Shown: positions 1 through 5,863 of the stretch, piece after piece
Layout: every line of letters starts with the position of its first letter
How positions within the stretch are numbered: position 1 is the first letter of the stretch
From: Thiotrichales bacterium
GTDB lineage: Bacteria > Pseudomonadota > Gammaproteobacteria > UWMA-0217
Direction: 5' to 3'
DNA: 6,878 bases
Assembly: GCA_024763135.1 (NCBI GenBank)
Contig: JANTGD010000196.1
Span: 1 to 6,878 of the forward strand
The notes under the pieces: model-generated
Seen by the model: the letters and a program-made list of their open reading frames with translations, nothing else
Database searches by the model: none
What the model was told of the DNA's origin: nothing
Program-made: the position numbers and the translations under genes

Positions 1-79
1 AAGGGGTCATCTGTAGCCTTGTTTTTAATCACCATAGGAACACTATGATTCATAAAAACAAAACCACATCTAACCCCTT
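1..79 (-). ncRNA. Candidate structured element: 79-nt hairpin with tandem G-A internal loops
   Basis: Base i pairs with base 80-i with no bulge from 1/79 to 37/43, leaving the 5-nt loop 38-42. Read on the minus strand, 27 of 37 positions are Watson-Crick and 5 are G-U. The 5 mismatches fall in two symmetric internal loops: GA opposite GA, and UGA opposite GAU. Both contain the tandem G-A/A-G step common in structured RNA. On the plus strand the five G-U positions become A-C mismatches, so only the minus strand folds well. A folded single-stranded DNA recognised by a recombinase would also fit. Transcription is not shown. Reading from the upstream antiporter/DUF423 operon would pass into it. 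Confidence 0.45.
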
Positions 80-123
80 GATGACTCACTGATACAGTCA
101 GTTTGGGCTTGGCGGTGTACTAG
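1..123 (-). repeat. Palindromic dispersed repeat, left (complete hairpin) copy
   Basis: Positions 41-123 reappear as the reverse complement at 6796-6878, with one difference (T98 against the complement of T6821). On the minus strand the element begins CTAGTACACCGCC, runs through a 44-nt segment (123-80), and then enters a hairpin (79-1). The shared part begins exactly at the CTAG that supplies the TAG stop codon of the DUF423 gene. The left boundary is unknown because the window starts at the foot of the hairpin. Two copies in one window, both lying downstream of a gene and both oriented with that gene, suggest a multi-copy mobile or regulatory repeat. No transposase or other protein gene is linked to it here. 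Family unknown. Confidence 0.85.
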
Positions 124-521
124 CGCTGTGGTGTATCGGTTACCACTGTTGTAACGGCAAGCCACAACCATCCGATAATCAATGCGCTGCCACCGAATGG
201 CGTAATCACCCCGAGCCAGCCAATTCCGCTAACTGCAAGCAGGTAAAGACTGCCGGAAAACAACACAATTCCAACTTGTAGCAGCCAGGCAGATACTCTG
301 GCCCTGGCCGACACAGCACCGCAGCGTAAGCCGATACCCAATATCAGCAGCCCCAGCGCATGAAAGAACTGATATTGGACTGCGGTGTGATAAACAGAAA
401 GCAGGTGCGGGGTTAACTGGGTTTTTAAGGCGTGGGCACCGAATGCACCGAGCATGACCGCTACGGCAAGATTGAGTGCCGCAATACTGACCCAATCCCA
501 GCGTTGCTGTTTGGCGGTCAT
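120..521 (-). CDS. DUF423 family small membrane protein (YgdD-like)
   Basis: This is a 133-residue inner-membrane protein of unknown function. Four hydrophobic segments are visible at about residues 11-31, 45-63, 76-97 and 101-125. It has the family hallmarks GAFGAH (25-30), YHTAVQYQFFHALGLL (44-59), FSGSLYLL (88-95) and TPFGG (107-111), and the length matches the usual size near 130 residues. The start is chosen because its ATG overlaps the antiporter stop codon (ATGA at 521-518), and AAGGAAA sits 8 nt upstream on the minus strand, inside the antiporter gene, so translation is probably coupled. The TAG stop lies inside the dispersed repeat at the left edge, so the repeat has defined the last codons. 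Family assignment is secure; no reaction is known for the family. Confidence 0.9.
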   Translation of the reverse strand: MTAKQQRWDWVSIAALNLAVAVMLGAFGAHALKTQLTPHLLSVYHTAVQYQFFHALGLLILGIGLRCGAVSARARVSAWLLQVGIVLFSGSLYLLAVSGIGWLGVITPFGGSALIIGWLWLAVTTVVTDTPQR

Positions 522-2353
522 GACGGGGTTTCCTTACTGGGTGTGTGTTCTGCGGGTTCGGGGAGTACCAATGCCAGTATTGTCCACCCGGCCGAGGGTC
601 TGATCGGATGATCAGCGTCGCCGAAAACGCGCAGATTGCCTTTCGGAGTGATTGCAAACAAGGGCCGGGCTCGCGTTCCGTACTGCTGCTGATACTGTTG
701 CCAATCGAAGTTTTCGCTGAGTTTGGTGGCTTTGATTTCAGCGCCTTTTGCCATTAGCGATGCTAGTTTGGCGTAGTTCAGGTCCTCTGCAAATAACAGG
801 TTGCTGCGGCGCTCTTCTCCTGCAGCGTGCACCGTGCCGCTGTTTTTCCTCGGCGGCGGAGGCAGGGTGTACACCGAGCCCTTGCCAAATTCCGTGGCAT
901 ACCGCTGCGCAGCGAGCACATTGAGGTGATCATTTTGCGACAGGCCGAGCATCACGCCAAGTCCGACCAGATCGAGCTGTCGATCGGCTCGTTGGGAGAT
1001 GGCATTTCCATAAAAAGCGTCCAGCCCCTCTAGCAACGCGGCAGAGACGTGCGGCCAGTGACTGTCCGTCACGAGCGTTCGGAAACCCTGTCCCTGTAAC
1101 GCCCGGGCAATCGCGCGAGCCACTTTGTTCGCACCGATGATTAACACACCTCTGGGTTCGGGCTCCGCCACACCCAGTCGCAAAGCCAAAGGCCTCGCCG
1201 TGGCACTCTCGAGCACAACCGTGCCAATGATCACCATAAACGTCAGGGAAACCATCTGTGGTGCCTGAGCAAACCCAGCCTCTTCAAGTCGCAGCGCGAA
1301 GAGCGCCGAAACCGCAGCCGCCACAATCCCGCGGGGGGCAATCCAGGCTAGCAATGCACGTTCTTGCCAGGAAAGTGGCGAGCCCCACGTGGCGACAAGA
1401 ATTTTCAGCGGGCGCGCCACAAACTGTATCACCAGAAAAACCAGCAGAGCAGAGCCCGAAATCATCAGTAGCTCTGCGCCATCGATGCGCGCGGCGAGTA
1501 AAATAAAAAGACCTGAAATCAATAGGATGCTTAGGCTTTCCTTAAAGTTAAGAATATTTTCTACGGAGACCTTAGGCATATTGGCCAACCACATTCCCAT
1601 GACCGTCACGGCCAGTAATCCGGATTCTTCTTCAAGCTGATTGGCAAAGGTAAATACCCCAAAAACCATACATAAGGTAAAAACACTGTGTAGGTATTCT
1701 GGGAGCCAATGGCGGCGAATGAGCAGGCCCAGCAGATGCCCGGATAGCGCTCCCGCGGCCACGCCAACGGCCACCAGCTTGCCAAATATCCAAATGATAT
1801 GTGCAAGCCCCCCATTCCCTTGCTGACTGGAAATAATAAAGTCAAAAACCAATACCGCCAGCAATGCACCGAGTGGATCGATAACGATCCCTTCCCAACG
1901 CAGGATGTTCGCCACGTGAGCAGTGGGGCGCACGGTTCTTAGCATGGGTACAATGACTGTAGGACCCGTCACCACCACGAGTGCGCCAAATAGCATGGAC
2001 AATGACCAACTCAGTCCCATAATCCAATGCGTGGCCACCCCGGTAATCGCCCAGGTGACAAGGACGCCAATGCTGACCATATTGCGTACGACTTTTTCGA
2101 GCCCCTTGATCTCTTTGAACTTTAATGTCAGAGCTCCTTCGAACAGGATCACCGCAACAGATAGCGAGACGACGGGAAACAGGAGATCTCCCAGGACGAG
2201 ATCTGGGTCGAGCCACCCCGCTACTGGGCCTAGAAAAATACCAATCAACAATAAAAACAGAATGGCCGGGAGCTTGATCCACCAGGCGAACCATTGGGCA
2301 AGGCTGCCCAACACGCCTATCAGAGTCAGCGTGACGATAAGATTTTCATGCAT
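518..2353 (-). CDS. NhaP-type (CPA1) cation:proton antiporter with C-terminal TrkA/RCK domain
   Basis: This is a membrane antiporter that would exchange Na+ or K+ for protons. In the 611-residue numbering, residues 1 to about 390 are a run of hydrophobic segments typical of the Na+/H+ exchanger fold. Key motifs are VTGPT (128-132), EGIVIDP (154-160) with the lone membrane aspartate D159, and APRGIVAAA from 339. A Rossmann-like RCK domain starts near residue 401 (VLIIGANKVARAIA). Acidic D430 at the end of its second strand suggests NAD(H) binding. A TrkA-C-like tail fills about 520-600. The frame is open to an ATG at 2383 (621 residues). The ATG at 2353 is preferred because the protein then begins MHENLIVTL, as close homologues do from memory. 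Neither start has a clear Shine-Dalgarno. It overlaps the DUF423 gene downstream. Ion specificity cannot be read from the sequence. Confidence 0.9.
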   Translation of the reverse strand: MHENLIVTLTLIGVLGSLAQWFAWWIKLPAILFLLLIGIFLGPVAGWLDPDLVLGDLLFPVVSLSVAVILFEGALTLKFKEIKGLEKVVRNMVSIGVLVTWAITGVATHWIMGLSWSLSMLFGALVVVTGPTVIVPMLRTVRPTAHVANILRWEGIVIDPLGALLAVLVFDFIISSQQGNGGLAHIIWIFGKLVAVGVAAGALSGHLLGLLIRRHWLPEYLHSVFTLCMVFGVFTFANQLEEESGLLAVTVMGMWLANMPKVSVENILNFKESLSILLISGLFILLAARIDGAELLMISGSALLVFLVIQFVARPLKILVATWGSPLSWQERALLAWIAPRGIVAAAVSALFALRLEEAGFAQAPQMVSLTFMVIIGTVVLESATARPLALRLGVAEPEPRGVLIIGANKVARAIARALQGQGFRTLVTDSHWPHVSAALLEGLDAFYGNAISQRADRQLDLVGLGVMLGLSQNDHLNVLAAQRYATEFGKGSVYTLPPPPRKNSGTVHAAGEERRSNLLFAEDLNYAKLASLMAKGAEIKATKLSENFDWQQYQQQYGTRARPLFAITPKGNLRVFGDADHPIRPSAGWTILALVLPEPAEHTPSKETPS

Positions 2354-2645
2354 GCTCGGGGATTCCGATGGTATCGAAGACATAACAGTAGTGAAAACCC
2401 AGTGGAAATACTAGGTCGCTGACAGGTTGAGCATTGATTAAACAATCACGCGCGGCCGATTAACTCAATTTATCGTAAAACATCTTTGATCTGGTTTTCG
2501 GTCTTGGTTTATAAGCTGAACTTATCGTATAGCAGGAAGTTTCATCCAAGCAGCCCAGGAGCAGGCAGGCCTCTCTGATTAAGCAGCAGTGGCAACCTGA
2601 GGGCAGTCCCAGATAGTGGTTCTCATAGAAGTCTATGATTTTTCG

Positions 2646-2651
2646 TATAAT
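2646..2651 (+). promoter_or_regulatory. Possible -10 box (TATAAT) for the thioredoxin operon leader
   Basis: A consensus TATAAT occurs here. No good -35 hexamer lies 16-18 bp upstream; the nearest resemblance, TTCTCA at 2620-2625, is 20 bp away. If used, transcription would begin near 2658 and leave a leader of about 290 nt before the thioredoxin start, containing the foldable segments at 2736-2843 and 2846-2910. It may be a chance match. Confidence 0.25.
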
Positions 2652-2735
2652 CTAAGCATGTTTACGCGTTGGCAGCGGATCACACAGACTCGCAAAGAGG
2701 TGGCGGTTGGCTGCACTGACCTGGGGAGACAGTCC

Positions 2736-2843
2736 CATGCTCAGTACATTGCGTGCTGGGGAAGGATCAAATTGCAGCGCGCGGCGGGGGAAAAGCATGC
2801 GCCGGGCTGTTGAATGCGCACGCGATCGACGTCTCTGAGCATG
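2736..2843 (+). ncRNA. Candidate structured leader RNA (three nested 9-bp helices)
   Basis: Three helices nest inside each other. Helix 1 is CATGCTCAG (2736-2744) with CTGAGCATG (2835-2843), 9 perfect pairs. Helix 2 is ATTGCGTGC (2748-2756) with GCACGCGAT (2818-2826), 9 pairs including one G-U. Helix 3 is CAGC (2775-2778) with GCTG (2806-2809) plus CGGCG (2782-2786) with CGCCG (2800-2804), closing a 13-nt purine-rich loop. The next stem-loop begins only two bases downstream, at 2846. It does not resemble tmRNA, RNase P RNA, SRP RNA or 6S RNA as I know them. It could be the 5' leader of the thioredoxin-DUF2288-tmcA operon or a free RNA; chance cannot be excluded. Confidence 0.3.
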
Positions 2844-2845
2844 AA

Positions 2846-2910
2846 GATAAGTGACTTTACATTGGGTTGTCTTAGTCATGTGGAAGGTAAAATCACTTAT
2901 CCGTTTTACC
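2846..2910 (+). promoter_or_regulatory. Overlapping, mutually exclusive stem-loops (or operator) upstream of the thioredoxin gene
   Basis: Stem A pairs 2846-2860 (GATAAGTGACTTTAC) with 2887-2901 (GTAAAATCACTTATC), 14 of 15 positions, across a 26-nt loop. Stem B pairs GGTAAAA (2886-2892) with TTTTACC (2904-2910), 7 perfect pairs. Both use 2887-2892, so they cannot form together. As DNA, the long inverted repeat could equally be a pair of protein-binding half sites. No U-run follows, so it is not a standard terminator. The site ends about 38 bp before the thioredoxin ATG. Confidence 0.4.
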
Positions 2911-2913
2911 GTT

Positions 2914-2922
2914 TGGTATATG
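2914..2922 (+). promoter_or_regulatory. Possible extended -10 promoter element for the thioredoxin gene
   Basis: TGGTATATG has the TGn extension joined to a TATATG -10-like hexamer, giving a start near 2929. This would leave the GAAGGG ribosome site (2933-2938) just inside the transcript. An alternative pair, TTTACC (2905-2910) with TAAAAT (2927-2932), looks better as hexamers, but its transcript would begin after that ribosome site. Weak support. Confidence 0.25.
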
Positions 2923-2947
2923 CAGTTAAAATGAAGGGCGGATTTGC

Positions 2948-3340
2948 ATGCATATTGTCAGTTTGTTTTTTTTAATTCTGATTCTTGGCGCTTTCCTATT
3001 ACTCATTTTCTACCCGTTTCTGCAGACGAAGCGTGTTAAGGGAAAGCAGCTCGCCACGCTGTGCAGCAATTGTGACGATTTTGAGCTACCCAAAGGAGAA
3101 GGGCTTATTTATTTCTGGAGCCCGGGATGTGGCCCCTGTAAAGCGATTACACCCGAAGTAGAGAAGCTGTCCCATGAGCGGGATGATGTGCGCATCGTGA
3201 ATGTGGCTGAATCTGCCGAGAGTGCGCGTCGGCTGGGCGTCATGGTGACCCCGGCGTTAGTAGAGGTCCGGCGGGGCCAGGTAGCAGATATTATATTGGG
3301 CGCCAGAACCAGATCCCGTATACTCGCCCTGCAGAAATAA
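2948..3340 (+). CDS. Membrane-anchored thioredoxin-family protein
   Basis: This 130-residue protein has a single N-terminal membrane segment (about residues 3-25) and a thioredoxin fold. The active site is CGPC (61-64) in YFWSPGCGPCKAITPEVEKL, with the cis-proline loop at TPA (101-103), so it should catalyse thiol-disulfide exchange. An additional CSNC pair (39-42) lies between the membrane segment and the fold. Basic residues K28, R29, K31 and K33 directly follow the membrane segment, and no charged residue precedes it. By the positive-inside rule the domain would face the cytoplasm; a periplasmic location is the usual alternative. The start has GAAGGG 9 nt upstream. It is the first gene of a compact operon: the DUF2288 gene begins 19-25 bp after its stop and tmcA follows. 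The partner or substrate is unknown. Confidence 0.85.
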   Translation: MHIVSLFFLILILGAFLLLIFYPFLQTKRVKGKQLATLCSNCDDFELPKGEGLIYFWSPGCGPCKAITPEVEKLSHERDDVRIVNVAESAESARRLGVMVTPALVEVRRGQVADIILGARTRSRILALQK

Positions 3341-3365
3341 GCAATTCAAGGGCAGAATATTGTGT

Positions 3366-3674
3366 ATGAATGCTGAGGAGCCTGATTTAGCAACAAAGCT
3401 GAACCTGGAAACCGGCAAAATCGGTTGGCCTGAACTCCAAAGGCATTTTGCACGGGGTCAGGTGTATGTGGTGGGGCCATCACTGGATCTTGTGGAGGTG
3501 GCGTATGCGATGGTGCAAGACGAGCGCAGCCAAGTTGAGCAATGGCTGAATGAGCGCACGTTCGCTCAAGCAACAGCCGCCCATGCCCGGGATTGGCAGG
3601 CGCGTTCTCCTCAGTTCTGGGCGCTGGTCGTCGCGCCCTGGGTCCTCGTTCAGGAAATGGCCGACCCTCTCTGA
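3366..3674 (+). CDS. DUF2288 family protein
   Basis: This is a small soluble protein of 102 residues with no known function. Family features are KLNLETGKIGWPELQRHFARG (from residue 11), LDLVEVA (40-46) and the C-terminal FWALVVAPWVLVQ (84-96), which fits DUF2288 from memory. It has no membrane segment and no catalytic motif I recognise. The ATG at 3366 is listed, but a TTG at 3360 in the same frame lies 7 nt from AAGGG (3348-3352), a better spacing than the 13 nt to the ATG, so initiation at TTG (104 residues) is possible. It lies between the thioredoxin and tmcA genes and ends 22 bp before the latter, so co-transcription is very likely. Confidence 0.8.
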   Translation: MNAEEPDLATKLNLETGKIGWPELQRHFARGQVYVVGPSLDLVEVAYAMVQDERSQVEQWLNERTFAQATAAHARDWQARSPQFWALVVAPWVLVQEMADPL

Positions 3675-3696
3675 CTGTAACCTGCGTTTATAGATT

Positions 3697-5796
3697 TTGT
3701 TATCCCGTCGAATTGTTGTTTTATTCGGCTCCCAATCCTGGGGCCGACGTCTGCTCTACGCCTATGTGCGGGACTATCACACGCCACTGTGGATTGGTCA
3801 GCATGCCCCCACGGGAGTAATGTCCACACCCGCAAGTAAAGCCCGATATCAATTGGGGCGCGAGTTCGATTGTGTCGTCTACGATGCTTGGGATGGCCTG
3901 GATCCAGACGCACTAGGCGCTGTCACCGGCAGTTTGGTGGGGGGCGGCGCATTTCTTCTATTGCTGCCATCGCCCGCTCAGCTCCCTGAATTTGTAGATC
4001 CTCACAATGCGCGCATTGCGGTATACCCTTGGCAGGTCGAGACGCTGGGCCGGCGATGGTGGCAACGTTTGATGGCACGGATCGACACCCATTCCTCTGC
4101 AGTCGAAAGATGGTCAGAAAGAGATTATCCGGATCCTGCACACATGCCACGTTTGCACCGTTCACACCCGCAAACGCCGCCTACTTCCGCGTCGGACCTG
4201 AACAGACCAACCCCGGAGCAGCAGTCGATTCTGGACGAGATCCTCCTGCTTCAGCATCGTACAGAGCCCGCGGTGCTCATCCTGACAGCCGATCGTGGCA
4301 GAGGTAAATCAGCAGTACTCGGTATGGCAATCGCCACCTTGCGGCAGCAGAGGCTGGGATCGGTACTGCTGACCGCGCCGGGACGAAATCGCGCGGCGGT
4401 AGTGCTTAAACACCTTACTGCTGCTGGGTATGCAGACGCTGGGACATGCTTCAGGGCGCCTGATGTGCTCGTGGCGGCGGGGCAGGGAACAGAGCTGCTC
4501 TTTGTCGACGAGGCTGCGGCATTGCCAGAAGCTGTGCTCGAAGGACTGGTGACCCAATATCCGAAGCTTGTTCTAGCTTCGACTGTGCACGGCTATGAAG
4601 GCAGTGGTAGAGGTTTCGCATTGCGTTTTCAACGCCTGCTGAAAAAAAAGGGGATTGACGCTGTTTGGCATACGCTGCAAGCGCCGGTGCGCTGGCAGGT
4701 CGATGATCCGTTGGAAGCTTGGTCTAATCGCATTTTGTTATTGGATGCCGAACCGGTTGCAGCGGCGTCTGTGCAAGCCTGTGATGTGGATGGGTTGCAG
4801 TTTGAGGTCGTGGACCGTGATCAATTGAGCCAGGATGAGGAGCAATTGACCGCGTTGTACGGTCTATTGGTCGCAGCGCATTACCAGACGCGCCCGATGG
4901 ACCTTCGACAAATTCTCGATGGGCCTAATATCAGGTTACTGGTCGCCAAAGCGGGCCAGGCTATCGTCGCAGCTGTTATGTGCGCCATCGAAGGCAAACT
5001 TCCCGAGTCGCTTTGGCGCGACATTGCGTGGGGGAAACGACGTCCGCAGGGGCATTTATTACCCCAAACCCTGACTTATCAGTCCTGCGCAACAGCAGCG
5101 GATTTACAGCTCTCGGCGCTCCGAATCGTGCGGATTGCCGTCCATCCGGAAGCTGTTCGTCGCGGTATTGGCAGCCGCCTGCTGGGTGAGATCAAGCGCT
5201 ATGCAGCACAGCTGGGCCTGGATTATCTGGGTGCCAGCTTTGGGGTGACGGCGGAACTGTTGAATTTTTGGCGCGTCAATCGCTACGTTGCGGCGCATTT
5301 GGGAATGAGGCGAAATCCTGCCAGCGGGCTGAATTCATTAATAGTGCTTCAGGGATTAACTACTGCGGGGCATGAATTTGTTCATCGGCAGCACGCATAT
5401 TTCTCGGCCTCCCTGCCTGTGCGGCTGGGAGAGCAGTTTCGAGATCTCGATGCGTCAGTAGTCTTGCAGTTGCTGATGGGCGCTGCTGAGTCTGTCGATG
5501 CACCGAGCAAGTTGGAGCGTCAGCTGATTGAAGCATTTGCATTTGGTCATCGGGGGTTTGAATCACTTCAGGAGACCTTGCGATCATTTTTTTTATATTG
5601 TTTACATCAAGAAGTTTTTAACGAATGGCAGGAAGATCAGGACCTCGACCTGCTTATTAAACGCTTGTGGCAAGGTTATGACTGGGCTGCCATACAGCAA
5701 CTGTATGCCTTGCCAGGCAGGAAGGTGACACAACAACGCTTGCGAACAGTTTTTGCACGCATGTTAAACTCTATCGAGGAGCCTGTTCGAGAATAG
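3697..5796 (+). CDS. tmcA: tRNA(Met) cytidine acetyltransferase TmcA
   Basis: This 699-residue enzyme uses ATP and acetyl-CoA to make N4-acetylcytidine at the wobble position 34 of elongator tRNA-Met. An N-terminal domain (about 1-95) is followed by an RNA-helicase-like ATPase module. That module has P-loop ADRGRGKSA (198-206), Walker B LLFVDEAAALP (267-277) and the family motif STVHGYEGSGRGF (295-307). A GNAT acetyltransferase domain follows, with acetyl-CoA motif RIAVHPEAVRRGIGSRLL (479-496), then a C-terminal tRNA-binding tail. The start is a TTG: an in-frame TAG lies only two codons upstream and no Shine-Dalgarno is visible. The protein begins almost at the first beta strand (RRIVVLFGS), whereas E. 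coli TmcA has roughly 18 residues before this point. It is the last gene of the thioredoxin-DUF2288-tmcA operon. A run of eight A (4642-4649) and one of eight T (5587-5594) occur within it. Confidence 0.95.
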   Translation: MLSRRIVVLFGSQSWGRRLLYAYVRDYHTPLWIGQHAPTGVMSTPASKARYQLGREFDCVVYDAWDGLDPDALGAVTGSLVGGGAFLLLLPSPAQLPEFVDPHNARIAVYPWQVETLGRRWWQRLMARIDTHSSAVERWSERDYPDPAHMPRLHRSHPQTPPTSASDLNRPTPEQQSILDEILLLQHRTEPAVLILTADRGRGKSAVLGMAIATLRQQRLGSVLLTAPGRNRAAVVLKHLTAAGYADAGTCFRAPDVLVAAGQGTELLFVDEAAALPEAVLEGLVTQYPKLVLASTVHGYEGSGRGFALRFQRLLKKKGIDAVWHTLQAPVRWQVDDPLEAWSNRILLLDAEPVAAASVQACDVDGLQFEVVDRDQLSQDEEQLTALYGLLVAAHYQTRPMDLRQILDGPNIRLLVAKAGQAIVAAVMCAIEGKLPESLWRDIAWGKRRPQGHLLPQTLTYQSCATAADLQLSALRIVRIAVHPEAVRRGIGSRLLGEIKRYAAQLGLDYLGASFGVTAELLNFWRVNRYVAAHLGMRRNPASGLNSLIVLQGLTTAGHEFVHRQHAYFSASLPVRLGEQFRDLDASVVLQLLMGAAESVDAPSKLERQLIEAFAFGHRGFESLQETLRSFFLYCLHQEVFNEWQEDQDLDLLIKRLWQGYDWAAIQQLYALPGRKVTQQRLRTVFARMLNSIEEPVRE
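4644..4650 (+). other. Slippery heptamer A AAA AAG inside tmcA
   Basis: In the tmcA frame, codons K317-K318 form the heptamer A AAA AAG, the same one used for -1 frameshifting in E. coli dnaX. A -1 shift here would read GGG, GAT and then the stop TGA at 4656-4658, giving a protein of about 320 residues with the P-loop and Walker B but no acetyltransferase domain. A small hairpin AGCGC/GCGCT (4680-4693) lies 29 nt downstream, farther than usual for a stimulator, and no upstream Shine-Dalgarno-like stimulator is seen. Confidence 0.2.
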
Positions 5797-5863
5797 TTGG
5801 CCTACCGCGGGGAAGCCCTATTGAGCGCATCTTTTCGGTAGCGTTGCGTATTTTGAGTCGCAT

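Larger units (their letters stand above)
2384..2947. other. Divergent intergenic region between the two operons
   Basis: This is a stretch of 564 bp with no convincing gene. Both sides transcribe outward, so it must hold the promoters of the antiporter and thioredoxin operons. Visible items are: a small inverted repeat TGATT/AATCA (2435-2439, 2444-2448); ATAAG/CTTAT (2511-2515, 2521-2525); the octamer TTATCGTA twice (2470-2477, 2522-2529); a perfect TATAAT at 2646-2651; a nested foldable segment at 2736-2843; and overlapping stem-loops at 2846-2910. Short open frames at 2616-2813 (plus) and 2652-2879 (minus) have no good ribosome site or recognisable protein. The C-rich and G-rich middle (about 2700-2830) differs from the A/T-rich flanks. 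Confidence 0.6.

Noticed and set aside
1..123. Integron attC site
   Set aside because: The outer ends do not show the RYYYAAC/GTTRRRY pair in the required places, the two copies are inverted rather than direct, and the flanked DNA is housekeeping genes rather than cassettes.
229..657. Minus-strand open frame of 142 codons
   Set aside because: It overlaps the DUF423 and antiporter genes in another frame and has a composition typical of a shadow frame.
1842..2294. Minus-strand open frame of 150 codons
   Set aside because: It lies entirely inside the antiporter gene out of frame, and has no recognisable motif or ribosome site.
1923..2414. Plus-strand open frame of 163 codons
   Set aside because: It is antisense to the antiporter gene, Thr/Pro/Arg-rich like a reverse-frame shadow, and resembles no family.
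2573..2580. CTCTGATT matching part of the MITE terminal repeat
   Set aside because: Only eight bases match, with no second end nearby, so chance is the simplest explanation.
2616..2879. Two opposed short frames in the divergent intergenic region
   Set aside because: Neither has a ribosome site at its start or a protein-like composition; the stretch is better explained as leader or regulatory DNA.
2658..2910. Known housekeeping RNA (tmRNA, RNase P RNA, SRP RNA, 6S RNA or tRNA)
   Set aside because: None of the conserved sequence blocks of these RNAs was found, and no cloverleaf can be drawn.
5587..5594. Run of eight T in tmcA as a frameshift or terminator
   Set aside because: The frame stays open and protein-like through it (RSFFLYCLHQE), and no GC-rich stem precedes it.
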